Part shown: in pieces, positions 18,693-26,688 of the stretch
How positions within the stretch are numbered: the stretch's first letter is position 1
Layout: every line of letters begins with the position of its first letter
NCBI GenBank assembly: GCA_026391005.1
Contig: JAPLEV010000008.1
Location: 1 to 64,000 of the forward strand
Direction: 5' to 3'
Source of the DNA: Flavobacteriia bacterium
GTDB lineage: Bacteria; Bacteroidota; Bacteroidia; Flavobacteriales_D; Crocinitomicaceae
DNA: 64,000 nt
Translations under genes and position numbers: made by a program
Notes under the pieces: model-generated
Database searches by the model: none
Told to the model about the DNA's origin: nothing
The model's input: the letters and a program-made list of their open reading frames with translations, nothing else

Positions 18693-18928
18693 AGCGCTTA
18701 ATTCAAAAGATTACTTTTTTCTTTGAAATGCAATCGTATGGTGTGTGTGGATGGATTGCTAGAAAAATTGGTATTAGCACCTATAAAGTAAGGTTAGGAT
18801 TTATTTATTTTTCATTTTTAACATTTGGGTCACCTGTTTTACTTTATTTAGTTCTAGCTTGGATTCTTGAGCATAAGCATTATTTTAAATTACAACGCAA
18901 AAGAAAAACATCAATTTGGGAAATATGA
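18689..18928 (+). CDS. Small PspC-domain membrane protein
   Basis: The 79-residue protein is a stand-alone PspC domain: YGVCGWIARKIGISTYKVR followed by one or two membrane segments (about 34-60, LGFIYFSFLTFGSPVLLYLVLA) and a basic tail ending KRKTSIWEI, a typical ending of Bacteroidota members. PspC in Proteobacteria regulates the phage-shock envelope stress response; these short versions are uncharacterised. Both neighbours overlap it by four bases, so it lies within a three-gene coupled operon. Confidence 0.8.
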   Translation: MKRLIQKITFFFEMQSYGVCGWIARKIGISTYKVRLGFIYFSFLTFGSPVLLYLVLAWILEHKHYFKLQRKRKTSIWEI

Positions 18929-19809
18929 TTGTTTTAATTACAGGAAGTAATGGCCTTTTGGGACAAAAAATTGTAAAACAATTACTCAATGCTAGGGTGC
19001 CATTTATAGCAAGCTCGCAAGGAGAAAATCGGAATCCAGATTGCCCTGAAGAGGTGTATCGAAAAATGGATATATCATCACAGATAGAGATTAGCACTGT
19101 TTTTCAAGAGATAAAACCTACACATGTTATTCATACTGCAGCAATAACAAATGTTGATTATTGTGAATTAAATCCTGAATTGTGCTATGCTATAAATGTA
19201 GATGCAACTTCAATATTAATAAACGAGGCAATAGGAATAAATGCCCATTTTCAATTACTTTCTAGCGATTTTATTTTTGATGGAGAAAATGGTCCTTATA
19301 CAGAAACGGATACTCCTAATCCACTAAGCCACTATGCCAAATCGAAATGGCAGGCAGAGCAATTATTGCATTTGGGTTCTTACAAAAACTGGTCAATCGT
19401 TCGAACGATTATTGTTTATGGACAGGGGCACCAACTTTCGCGATCTAATTTAATTTTATGGGCCAAGGAATCTTTATTAGCAAAGCAAGAAATCTCAGTT
19501 ATTGATGACCAATTCAGAGCGCCAACTTGGGCTGATGATTTAGCATGGGCATGTATTAGAATTTGCCAATTAGGAAAACTAGGCGTTTATAATGCCTGCG
19601 GACCCGAAACCCTATCAATTTTTGACATTGTATTACGAATAGCAAGGTTTTATAACTGCGATGAAACGTTAATAAAAAAAACGAACAGCACTCACTTAAA
19701 TCAAGCGGCTAAGAGACCCCCAAAGACAGGGCTGGTATTAACAAAGTCCTTTAATGAATTTGGATATAGCCCCCAATTATTAGAAGAAACACTGAAGCTT
19801 TTAGATTAA
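18925..19809 (+). CDS. RmlD-like NAD(P)-dependent sugar-nucleotide reductase/epimerase (SDR)
   Basis: An extended short-chain dehydrogenase of 294 residues. It has the N-terminal Rossmann motif VLITGSNGLLGQKI, THVIHTAAITNVDYCE (about 68-83), and the catalytic YAKSK (about 140) preceded by SSDFIFDG. RmlD-type enzymes reduce dTDP-4-dehydrorhamnose; related SDRs act on other sugars, so the substrate is open. I chose ATG 18925, which overlaps the PspC stop as ATGA and leaves only one residue before the first beta strand. The longer frame would need TTG at 18916. Confidence 0.8.
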   Translation: MIVLITGSNGLLGQKIVKQLLNARVPFIASSQGENRNPDCPEEVYRKMDISSQIEISTVFQEIKPTHVIHTAAITNVDYCELNPELCYAINVDATSILINEAIGINAHFQLLSSDFIFDGENGPYTETDTPNPLSHYAKSKWQAEQLLHLGSYKNWSIVRTIIVYGQGHQLSRSNLILWAKESLLAKQEISVIDDQFRAPTWADDLAWACIRICQLGKLGVYNACGPETLSIFDIVLRIARFYNCDETLIKKTNSTHLNQAAKRPPKTGLVLTKSFNEFGYSPQLLEETLKLLD

Positions 19810-19826
19810 TTATATAAAAAATATAA

Positions 19827-19834
19827 TATCTTTA
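19827..19834 (+). promoter_or_regulatory. Probable -7 element TATCTTTA before the permease gene
   Basis: One base off the TAnnTTTG consensus, 43 bases before the ATG at 19878, in the only gap long enough for a promoter. Confidence 0.4.
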
Positions 19835-19877
19835 GCACTTATAAAAATAGTTTTCGAAGGAAAAAATATGTAACACT

Positions 19878-21347
19878 ATGAAAAATTTATTCAATAAAAA
19901 GTCAATACCTCTTTTATTACAAGAAGCACAGGCAAATGAGAACGGCTTAAAAAAGACACTTGGTATGTGGTCGCTTATTGCTTTAGGTATTGGAGCTATC
20001 ATCGGCGCTGGATTATTTGTTAATACTGGAAGAGCCGCCGCAGAAGCTGCAGGATCTGGAGTAACGCTGTCGTTTGCTGTCGCGGCTATCGGATGTGCTT
20101 TCGCAGGATTGTGCTATGCAGAATTCGCTTCCACTATTCCAATTGCAGGAAGTGCGTACACCTATTCTTATGCAACTCTCGGTGAAATAGTAGCATGGAT
20201 TATTGGATGGTCCTTAGTCATGGAATATGCCTTAGGTGCCGCAACTGTTTCCATTGCTTGGAGTGAATACCTAAATAACCTGCTTGGCGGCGCCATTCCT
20301 TATGAATGGTGTCACTCTCCATTTGAACATAAGGTAATTGGGAAGATTACTGTAAATGGAATAATGAACTTACCTGCATTATCCATTTTAGGGATTCTTA
20401 CTTTATTATTGATAAAAGGCACGCAAGAATCTGCTTTCATTAATGGTATTATGGTGTTTATTAAAGTAGCAATTGTTCTCATTTTTATTTTTATTGGTTG
20501 GAGTTATATTAAACCCGAAAATCATACTCCTTATTTAATTCCAGAAAGTACAATTGGTCATGAGGGTATTTTTAAATGGGGTTGGGGTGGCGTTCTTGGT
20601 GGAGCCGCCATTGTCTTCTTTGCCTTTATCGGTTTTGATGCTGTATCTACGGCCGCTCAAGAAGCAAAGAATCCAAAAAGAGATATGCCGATTGGCATCC
20701 TAGGATCTTTAATCGTTTGTACTATACTTTATATTTTGTTCGCGCATGTATTAACCGGAATAGCACATTGGTCAGAATTTAGTAAAGGTGGCGCTGGAGG
20801 AGAAGCTTCTGTTTCCTATGTTATTAAAAAAATGGTCGGTTATGAATGGCTTGGAACAAGTGTTAATATTGCCATTTTAGCGGGATTTTCCTCCGTTATA
20901 TTAGTGATGTTGATGGGTCAAACTCGCGTATTCTATTCCATGTCCAACGACGGATTACTACCCAAACTATTTTCGGTATTACATCCAAAATTCAAAACTC
21001 CCTATAAATCAAACTTGGTGTTGTTATTAATGGTAGGTGGTTTTGCTGCATTTATCCCCGGAAGTGTTGCTGGTAACCTTACTTCTTTTGGAACTTTATT
21101 TGCCTTTGTTATTGTTTGTGCGGGAATAATAATGATGCGAAAAAACTTTCCACAATTAGAGCGACCATTTAAAACACCTTTGGTGCCCTTAGTTCCTATA
21201 TTAGGAATTATAGTTTGTTTAGCAATGATTGTAGCATTGGATCTAACCACTTTGACTGTAGCAGCGGTTTGGATGGTGGCTGGGCTCCTTATTTATTTTG
21301 GCTACAGTAAACATCATAGTAAGTTACGAAAAGATGCCGATAAGTAA
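19878..21347 (+). CDS. APC-family amino-acid permease (cationic amino acid transporter type)
   Basis: The 489-residue protein has about 12 or more hydrophobic membrane segments. It carries the APC signature in the first one (GIGAIIGAGLFVNTGRAAA, about 37-55), which forms the substrate-binding kink, then FAGLCYAEFASTIPIAGSAYTYSYA (given here as parts FAGLCYAEF and PIAGSAYTYSY) and FFAFIGFDAVSTAAQEAKNP (about 250-270), typical of the CAT/YfnA branch. It moves amino acids across the inner membrane, probably by proton symport. The substrate cannot be read from sequence. It stands alone with its own probable promoter. Confidence 0.88.
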   Translation: MKNLFNKKSIPLLLQEAQANENGLKKTLGMWSLIALGIGAIIGAGLFVNTGRAAAEAAGSGVTLSFAVAAIGCAFAGLCYAEFASTIPIAGSAYTYSYATLGEIVAWIIGWSLVMEYALGAATVSIAWSEYLNNLLGGAIPYEWCHSPFEHKVIGKITVNGIMNLPALSILGILTLLLIKGTQESAFINGIMVFIKVAIVLIFIFIGWSYIKPENHTPYLIPESTIGHEGIFKWGWGGVLGGAAIVFFAFIGFDAVSTAAQEAKNPKRDMPIGILGSLIVCTILYILFAHVLTGIAHWSEFSKGGAGGEASVSYVIKKMVGYEWLGTSVNIAILAGFSSVILVMLMGQTRVFYSMSNDGLLPKLFSVLHPKFKTPYKSNLVLLLMVGGFAAFIPGSVAGNLTSFGTLFAFVIVCAGIIMMRKNFPQLERPFKTPLVPLVPILGIIVCLAMIVALDLTTLTVAAVWMVAGLLIYFGYSKHHSKLRKDADK

Positions 21348-21392
21348 TTTCTTATTAACCAAATAATTCTGAAAATTATCGTTTAGTCTTTT

Positions 21393-22253
21393 GTGACTCA
21401 TTATTCTCCTTTATATGTTTCTCCAAGGAGCCGGAAAGGGATTGTTATCTTCTTTATTATTTGTTTAATCGTCATTTTCCTTCCTAGAATTATCCAGTCT
21501 TTTGACAAGCCATTGAAAATTACTATCTCCAAATCGAAGATTGCAGATTTTGAAAAACGAAGAAAGGAGTATTATCAGAAAACATCCTACGCTAAACGTA
21601 AAACAAGATATAAAGCACCTGCGCTGCGCTTTGATCCTAATACATACAAAAAAGAAGATTGGCTAAGGCTAGGATTATCTGAAAAACAGGTTAATGTAGT
21701 ATTAAAATTTACTGAAAAAGGCATCTACTCAAATGAAGACTTACAAAAGATTTTTGTGATTCCAGCCGCACTATTTACCCTCATGAAGGATTCTACTTTC
21801 TACCCTTGTAAACCAATATTTAATAAAATTGAAAAAGTACCGGTGCCGCTAACCAAGATTGAGATTGACTTAAATATGGCTTCTGAAAATGAATTATTAA
21901 CGATTAAAGGATTAGGGCCTTACTATGCAAAAGCTATATTAAAATATAAAAACGAATTAGGTGGATTTGTAAGAAAAAGCCAAGTTATGGAAATCTACAA
22001 AATGAATACCGAATCATACGAAAAGATTATCCCCTATCTAAAAATCAACCCCTCTGATGTGCGGACCATTAATATAAATGAGGCAACAGTAGAGGAGTTA
22101 AATGCTCACCCTTACTTAAATTGGGGCCAAGCGAACTCTCTAGTTAAAATGCGCATGCAAAAAAATGGATTCAAAAATATTAATGAGATAAAACAATCAC
22201 ATTTAATTGATGAAGAAACATATGAAAAACTACTTCCTTACTTATCTTTGTAG
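21393..22253 (+). CDS. Helix-hairpin-helix (ComEA-like) membrane-anchored protein
   Basis: The 286-residue protein has one N-terminal membrane segment (about 16-34, GIVIFFIICLIVIFLPRII) and three helix-hairpin-helix repeats: GLSEKQVNVVLKFTEKG (about 95-125), NMASENELLTIKGLGPYYAKAIL (given as parts NMASENELLTIKG and LGPYYAKAIL, about 165-200), and NINEATVEELNAHPYLNWGQ (about 225-245). Such domains bind DNA non-specifically; ComEA does so in natural transformation. The start is GTG, since no ATG precedes the membrane segment. No other competence gene is adjacent. DNA uptake is therefore an inference. Confidence 0.75.
   Translation: MTHYSPLYVSPRSRKGIVIFFIICLIVIFLPRIIQSFDKPLKITISKSKIADFEKRRKEYYQKTSYAKRKTRYKAPALRFDPNTYKKEDWLRLGLSEKQVNVVLKFTEKGIYSNEDLQKIFVIPAALFTLMKDSTFYPCKPIFNKIEKVPVPLTKIEIDLNMASENELLTIKGLGPYYAKAILKYKNELGGFVRKSQVMEIYKMNTESYEKIIPYLKINPSDVRTININEATVEELNAHPYLNWGQANSLVKMRMQKNGFKNINEIKQSHLIDEETYEKLLPYLSL
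22243..22250 (+). promoter_or_regulatory. -7 promoter element TATCTTTG for apt
   Basis: Exact consensus inside the last codons of the helix-hairpin-helix gene. Only four bases separate it from the apt ATG, so transcription would begin at or next to the start codon (leaderless). Confidence 0.65.
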
Positions 22254-22254
22254 T

Positions 22255-22785
22255 ATGAATATCGAAACAAAACTAAGAGAAGCCATTCGCGACGTAGAAA
22301 ACTTCCCCAAGCCAGGCATCTTATTTAAGGATATTAGTCCCATAATGCTAAATCCGATATTGTCAGGTGAAGTATTAGATCATCTTGTTGATTTTTATGC
22401 TGATAAAAATTTACAAGCAATCGCTGGTATTGAAAGTCGTGGGTTCCTTTTTGGATATCCACTAGCAATTCGTTTAGGACTGCCATTTGTACTAATCCGA
22501 AAAGCGGGAAAACTACCCTACGATAAAATTTCCTATGCATATGACCTAGAATATGGCAGTGCGGTTATCGAAATGCACAGTGATTCCCTAAAACCGGGCG
22601 ATCGTGTTCTTATTCATGATGATCTTTTGGCGACTGGAGGCTCTGCCGCAGCTGCAGCAGAACTAATTAAGAAATGTGGTGGGGAAGTTGCTGGTTTTAG
22701 TTTTCTTGTTTGCCTAAGTTTTTTAAATGGGCGTGATAAACTAGAAAATCACTCCAACTCAATCTCTAATTTAATTACCTATTAA
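22255..22785 (+). CDS. apt: Adenine phosphoribosyltransferase
   Basis: Salvages adenine with PRPP to form AMP. The 176-residue protein has the family start (IRDVENFPKPGILFKDI), the GIESRGFLFG loop (about 61-70), and the PRPP-binding motif VLIHDDLLATGGSAAA (about 117-132). ATG 22255 gives the usual length of about 175; an upstream in-frame ATG at 22207 would add 16 residues encoded inside the preceding gene and lies upstream of the -7 element. The next gene starts nine bases after the stop. Confidence 0.93.
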   Translation: MNIETKLREAIRDVENFPKPGILFKDISPIMLNPILSGEVLDHLVDFYADKNLQAIAGIESRGFLFGYPLAIRLGLPFVLIRKAGKLPYDKISYAYDLEYGSAVIEMHSDSLKPGDRVLIHDDLLATGGSAAAAAELIKKCGGEVAGFSFLVCLSFLNGRDKLENHSNSISNLITY

Positions 22786-22794
22786 TCATTCAAT

Positions 22795-23934
22795 ATGAAT
22801 TTTGATAAAAACGAATATCAAGAAATGATTGCACAAATGGTGCGCGACTTTGCAGAGAAAGAAATTCGGCCATTTATGAAAAAATGGGATGACGAGGAAT
22901 ATTTTCCTGTTGACAATATGAAAAAGCTAGGGGAAATGGGCCTCCTAGGGATTTTTATTCCTGAGGAATACGGAGGCGCAGGGTTTTCGTATAATGAATA
23001 TGCTACTGCATTAATGGAAATTGGAAAAGTTTGTGGCGGTATTGGATTAAGTGTGGCGGCGCATAATTCACTTTGCACAGGTCACATTTACTATCATGGA
23101 TCAAAGGAACAAAAAGAAAAATACTTGCCTAAATTAGCCACAGGTGAGCACATTGGTGCTTGGGGATTAACAGAGGCTAATACGGGGTCAGATGCCATGA
23201 GGATGGCAGCAACTGCTGTAAAAGAAGGTGAGGAATGGGTTATTAATGGAACTAAAAACTGGATAACCCATGGTTTATCTGGCGATATTTCTGTTGTTTT
23301 AATTAGAACAGGAGAACTATTAGATAGTAAGGGAATTACCAGCTTTATTATTGAAAAAGGCACACCTGGTTTTTCCGCTGTTAAAATAAAAGATAAACTT
23401 GGCGTTCGCGCAAGCGAAACTGCTGAGTTGATTTTTGATAATGTGCGCGTACCAAAAGAGAACGTTATTGGTGAGGTAGGAATGGGTTTTAAACAAGCGA
23501 TGCAAATCTTAGATGGTGGTAGAATTTCAATTGCCTCTCTTAGTTGTGGGATTGCTCGTGGCGCTTACGAAGCATCGGTAAAATATGCAAAAGAAAGGGA
23601 ACAATTTGGGCAGCCTATAGCACATTTCCAAGCGATTGCTTTTAAATTAGCCGATATGCTTACGCAAATTGAAGCAGCAGAGCTTTTAACCTTTCAAGCG
23701 GCTTTCTTAAAAGACAATAAAATGCCTTTAACCAAAGAAGGTGCCTTTGCAAAATACTTTGCGTCCGAAGTCGCAGTTAAATGTGGAAATGAAGCCGTTC
23801 AGATTATGGGAGGCTACGGATATACTAAAGAATACCCCGCCGAAAAATTTTTACGGGACGCAAAATTAATGACCATTGGCGAAGGAACATCGGAAATTCA
23901 AAAGATTGTGATATCGCGAGAAATATTAAAATAA
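22795..23934 (+). CDS. Acyl-CoA dehydrogenase
   Basis: An FAD-dependent enzyme that introduces the alpha-beta double bond into acyl-CoA thioesters, passing electrons to ETF. The 379-residue protein shows the full family layout: N-terminal helical domain (RDFAEKEIRPFMKKWD), middle beta domain with WGLTEANTGSD (about 123-133), and C-terminal helical domain with IMGGYGYTKEYPAEKFLRDA (about 341-360) and the conserved GEGTSEIQ. The catalytic glutamate is the E of GEGTSE in the short-chain-type enzymes. Chain-length specificity is undecided (butyryl-CoA-like). It probably shares the apt transcript, as only nine bases separate them. Confidence 0.92.
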   Translation: MNFDKNEYQEMIAQMVRDFAEKEIRPFMKKWDDEEYFPVDNMKKLGEMGLLGIFIPEEYGGAGFSYNEYATALMEIGKVCGGIGLSVAAHNSLCTGHIYYHGSKEQKEKYLPKLATGEHIGAWGLTEANTGSDAMRMAATAVKEGEEWVINGTKNWITHGLSGDISVVLIRTGELLDSKGITSFIIEKGTPGFSAVKIKDKLGVRASETAELIFDNVRVPKENVIGEVGMGFKQAMQILDGGRISIASLSCGIARGAYEASVKYAKEREQFGQPIAHFQAIAFKLADMLTQIEAAELLTFQAAFLKDNKMPLTKEGAFAKYFASEVAVKCGNEAVQIMGGYGYTKEYPAEKFLRDAKLMTIGEGTSEIQKIVISREILK

Positions 23935-23937
23935 TTC

Positions 23938-23967
23938 TTGCATTTTATTGAATTTGGTTTATCTTTG
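23938..23967 (+). promoter_or_regulatory. rpsU promoter: TTG box, 19-base spacer, TATCTTTG
   Basis: TTCTTG ends at 23940 and TATCTTTG occupies 23960-23967, giving a near-ideal Bacteroidota -33/-7 promoter. Transcription should start near 23971, about 30 bases before rpsU. Confidence 0.75.
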
Positions 23968-24000
23968 CCATCCAAAAGTTTATTTAAATTGTAACTAAGT

Positions 24001-24192
24001 ATGTTAATTATTCCGATCAAAGAAGGCGAAAACATTGAGAGAGCGTTAAAAAAGTACAAGAAAAAGTACGAAAAAACGAATATGATGAAACAACTTCGCG
24101 CTAGAAAAGAGTTTCAAAAACCCTCTATTGCTCGTCGTCAAGAAGTGATTCGTGCAGCATATAAGCAACGAATGCAATCGGAACAGATGTAA
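24001..24192 (+). CDS. rpsU: 30S ribosomal protein bS21
   Basis: A 63-residue basic protein of the small ribosomal subunit, near the anti-Shine-Dalgarno region of 16S rRNA. The start MLIIPIKEGENIERALKKYK and the RRQEVIRAAYKQRM tail are characteristic of Bacteroidota bS21. It is followed by a strong terminator and then xerC, the conserved order in this phylum. In Bacteroidota, bS21 helps to hide the anti-Shine-Dalgarno, which fits the lack of Shine-Dalgarno sequences in this window. Confidence 0.95.
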   Translation: MLIIPIKEGENIERALKKYKKKYEKTNMMKQLRARKEFQKPSIARRQEVIRAAYKQRMQSEQM

Positions 24193-24214
24193 CTAAATCA
24201 TACTATAATCGTTG

Positions 24215-24237
24215 AAGGAGCAATAGCTCCTTTTTTT
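24215..24237 (+). terminator. Intrinsic terminator between rpsU and xerC
   Basis: AAGGAGC (24215-24221) pairs with GCTCCTT (24226-24232) across the loop AATA, followed by T residues to 24237. The next base is the A of the xerC ATG. Confidence 0.88.
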
Positions 24238-25107
24238 ATGCTCGATAAATTCATTTCCTATTTACAATTTGAAAAACGCTATTCCGAGCACACCGTAATT
24301 GCTTACACAAACGATCTTACCCAATTTATTTCTTTTGCTGAACTCGTTTCTATTACTGAGTTTTCAAGCCTTAGCCCTGCTTTTTTAAGATCTTGGATTG
24401 TCGAATTAATTGAAAATGGATGCACCAACAAAAGCGTAAACAGGAAACTTGCTAGCCTTCGAACTTTTTACAAATGGTTGCGAAAAGAAGGTTTGGCCAC
24501 AACAAATCCGCTCTTAAAATTAAAGGGGCCTAAAAGTGAAAAGCGCCTACCCTCTTTCGCTAAAGAATCGGAGATGCAAGAAAGCAAATTATCGCTTTAC
24601 TTTTCAGATGATTTTAATGGCTTGCGGGATGAATTAATGGTAGAAATCTTTTATCAAACAGGAATTCGCTTAAGTGAATTAATCCATTTAAAAGATGTGA
24701 ATGTAAATAAAGATTCAATTAAGGTACTTGGTAAGCGAAATAAGGAACGAATCATTCCTATTACACCCGCTTTATTCAAAAAAATAAGCGCTTATAGAAA
24801 TTTGAGAAATAATACCTGCGGGCCAACGCCAACACTTTTTGTCCTTCAAAACGGGAATATTCTTTACCCCGCTTTTGTTTATCGAAAAATAAACCAATAT
24901 TTAGGTTCCGCAACACAATTAGATAAAAAAAGCCCTCATGTTCTGCGCCATACTTTTGCTACCCACATGCTAAACCGAGGAGCAGGATTAGAAACGTTAA
25001 AAGATTTGTTGGGACATGCTAATCTTGCAGCGACACAAATTTATACCCATAATTCATTTGCTCAATTAACAAAAGTATATTCACAAGCCCACCCAAGAGG
25101 TAAATAA
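24238..25107 (+). CDS. xerC: Tyrosine recombinase XerC/XerD type
   Basis: A 289-residue site-specific recombinase of the kind that resolves chromosome dimers. The N-terminal SAM-like domain (FISYLQFEKRYSEHTVIAY) is followed by the catalytic domain with the first Arg in TGIRLSELI (about 145), HVLRHTFATHML (about 238-249) and the nucleophile Tyr in ATQIYTH (about 267). All catalytic residues are present. The ATG lies right after a terminator T run, yet the protein begins exactly where family members do, so the start is secure. Expression must come from readthrough of the rpsU terminator or an unseen promoter. Confidence 0.9.
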   Translation: MLDKFISYLQFEKRYSEHTVIAYTNDLTQFISFAELVSITEFSSLSPAFLRSWIVELIENGCTNKSVNRKLASLRTFYKWLRKEGLATTNPLLKLKGPKSEKRLPSFAKESEMQESKLSLYFSDDFNGLRDELMVEIFYQTGIRLSELIHLKDVNVNKDSIKVLGKRNKERIIPITPALFKKISAYRNLRNNTCGPTPTLFVLQNGNILYPAFVYRKINQYLGSATQLDKKSPHVLRHTFATHMLNRGAGLETLKDLLGHANLAATQIYTHNSFAQLTKVYSQAHPRGK

Positions 25108-25117
25108 AAATTTAATT

Positions 25118-25414
25118 ATGCAAAAACAAATTAGCACCATTCATTTCAAAGCAGACAAAGACCTTCTAAGTTATTTAGATTTGAAGATTGAGAAATTATC
25201 CTTGTTTTCTCAGAACATTACCAGTTGTGAAGTTTACTTGAAATTAGATAAAGATGATCAACACGAAAACAAATTAGTAGAAATGAAGCTACATATTCCT
25301 GGTAAGGAATTGTTCGCTAAAAAGAAAAGTGCTAGTTTCGAAGAGGCCGCCACCCATGTAGTTGATGCCTTGAAAAAACAATTAATCAAAGAAAAAGAAA
25401 AGCTATCCGATTGA
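25118..25414 (+). CDS. hpf: Ribosome hibernation promoting factor (short form)
   Basis: A 98-residue protein of the HPF/RaiA (YfiA) family, which binds the 30S A and P sites and promotes inactive ribosomes in stationary phase. The family pattern is clear: ISTIHFKADKDLLSYLDLKIEKL, then CEVYLKL, VEMKLHIPGKELFAKKKS and FEEAATHVVDALKKQL. It is the short form without the dimerisation domain. It follows xerC by ten bases, the usual order. Its last 12 bases overlap the converging gene on the minus strand. Confidence 0.88.
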   Translation: MQKQISTIHFKADKDLLSYLDLKIEKLSLFSQNITSCEVYLKLDKDDQHENKLVEMKLHIPGKELFAKKKSASFEEAATHVVDALKKQLIKEKEKLSD

Positions 25415-25777
25415 CACGATACGTTCGGTAATCATTTGGACAATTCGTTTATTTATTTCCGTTTTATTTTCAAGATAAAATGAATATTCGTCTGCTGTAA
25501 AAAGGCCGATAACCATTCCAATATAGCGAATTTTTAGATCGGAGGTTTTGGTAATTACATTTTTAATAGCTTCTCTATATTCGAAACTTTTCAATCGCTT
25601 CGATTTTATTTGAACAAAAAATAAGGTCTGTTTTACTTCAAGTATCCAAAGCTCCTGCTGGTATTTTAATATTGGGCGCAAAACCTGATTTTGAAATTTT
25701 TCCAATGGCTTTGATGATTCTTCCTCTAAAAAGATTGTTGGTCTCAATTCTACTAATTCTTCGCTACGCTTTTTCAT
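25403..25777 (-). CDS. Conserved small protein of unknown function
   Basis: The 124-residue product has no signal peptide or membrane segment. It is rich in charged residues and largely helical, with motifs LRPILKYQQELWI (about 33-45), IRYIGMVIGLFTADEY (about 83-98) and NKRIVQMITER near the end. It resembles a family in Flavobacteriia sometimes named glyoxalase, but I see no glyoxalase metal-site pattern and would not use that name. It overlaps the 3' end of hpf by 12 bases tail to tail and lies 20 bases downstream of the DEAD-like gene, probably in the same transcript. Confidence 0.6.
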   Translation of the reverse strand: MKKRSEELVELRPTIFLEEESSKPLEKFQNQVLRPILKYQQELWILEVKQTLFFVQIKSKRLKSFEYREAIKNVITKTSDLKIRYIGMVIGLFTADEYSFYLENKTEINKRIVQMITERIVSIG

Positions 25778-25797
25778 AAAATCCTAAAATTGAAACA

Positions 25798-26364
25798 CTA
25801 AATAATGTCCTCGGATATTTTTTGATGTATCGGCATGAATTCATCTACATAACTCTCGATCCTTTCATCACTCGAAGACGACATGAATAATAATTGCTTG
25901 CATTTAGGCAAACTTTCTGCAATTCGCCCAATAAATCCACGCCAACCGTATTTAACTTGCACATCCATTTGAAGTACTACAAACAATTTTAGTTTACTAA
26001 TATTAAAACCATTCTGGAAATACATTTCACACACACGTCTGGAAGTTCCCACGATGATTTCTGTTCCATCATAAAGGTCATTTCGTTGCTTTACCTTGTT
26101 TCCTTTTTCCAAAATCAAGTCGAGGGTTAAATCTCTTTCCTTAATAAAAGGCGCTAAGGAGGTGGCCAATTCTTGTGCGGCGATATTATCCGAACATAAA
26201 ATTATCATTCTTGGAGCGCCCTCTTCAGGGATAGGAATTGAATGTAAAATAAGCGCTTCAATTAAGGAGACATTTACTTCGCTCGATTCACATAAAGCCG
26301 ATGAACCAGACTTTAACGCTTTTAATACATTTGCTTGAAATGCAGTATTACTTTCCGAACTCAT
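25798..26364 (-). CDS. Degenerate DEAD-box helicase-like protein (single RecA domain)
   Basis: The 188-residue protein looks like only the first RecA-like domain of a DEAD-box RNA helicase, with every catalytic motif changed. The region where Walker A should be reads LKSGSSALCES. Motif Ib-like GTSRR is recognisable (about 105), motif II reads VLQMD in place of DEAD, and motif III reads FMSSSSDE in place of SAT. Length and start are intact, with no frameshift, so it is a maintained pseudoenzyme rather than a broken gene. Similar short helicase records occur in Flavobacteriia. It overlaps the MazG-like gene by four bases (ATGA), so the two are coupled. Activity is unlikely; RNA or protein binding is possible. 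Confidence 0.6.
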   Translation of the reverse strand: MSSESNTAFQANVLKALKSGSSALCESSEVNVSLIEALILHSIPIPEEGAPRMIILCSDNIAAQELATSLAPFIKERDLTLDLILEKGNKVKQRNDLYDGTEIIVGTSRRVCEMYFQNGFNISKLKLFVVLQMDVQVKYGWRGFIGRIAESLPKCKQLLFMSSSSDERIESYVDEFMPIHQKISEDII

Positions 26365-26687
26365 ATTAACTTCGGATTATTAACATGTCTAAGCTCATCT
26401 CTCGTTGTTTTTTTCTTTAAATTTAATTCCATCGCCTTTGTTAAGTCAACACCCGTTTGATTGGCGATACAAATAAGTACAAAGAGTACATCGGCTAATT
26501 CATCGCCTAACTCCATGTTTTTATCTGATTCCTTCTCGCTTTGTTCGCCATATCGTCTTGCCATGATTCGCGCTACCTCCCCTACTTCTTCCATGAGGAC
26601 CGCGGTATTTGTTAATTCATTAAAATACCTAACACCGTGGTCTTTAATCCAATTGTCAACTAATTTTTGTGCGTCTTGAATCGTCAT
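26361..26687 (-). CDS. MazG-like nucleotide pyrophosphohydrolase
   Basis: The 108-residue all-alpha protein has the MazG/dUTPase-superfamily metal-binding pattern: EEVGEVARIMARRYGE (EExxE, about 30-45) and ELGDELADVLFVLICIAN (ExxxD, about 58-75). Such enzymes hydrolyse NTPs to NMP and pyrophosphate, often for nucleotide-pool cleaning. The substrate is not evident. It starts one base after the riboflavin synthase stop and overlaps the next gene by four bases. Confidence 0.85.
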   Translation of the reverse strand: MTIQDAQKLVDNWIKDHGVRYFNELTNTAVLMEEVGEVARIMARRYGEQSEKESDKNMELGDELADVLFVLICIANQTGVDLTKAMELNLKKKTTRDELRHVNNPKLI

Positions 26688-26688
26688 G

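Noticed and set aside
18916-18924. Longer start (TTG) for the RmlD-like gene
   Set aside because: ATG 18925 forms a four-base ATGA overlap with the PspC stop and fits the family N-terminus; TTG is not needed.
25798-26364. Calling the DEAD-like gene a pseudogene
   Set aside because: There is no stop or frameshift, it is coupled to its neighbour, and its length matches similar short records; only the catalytic motifs are lost.
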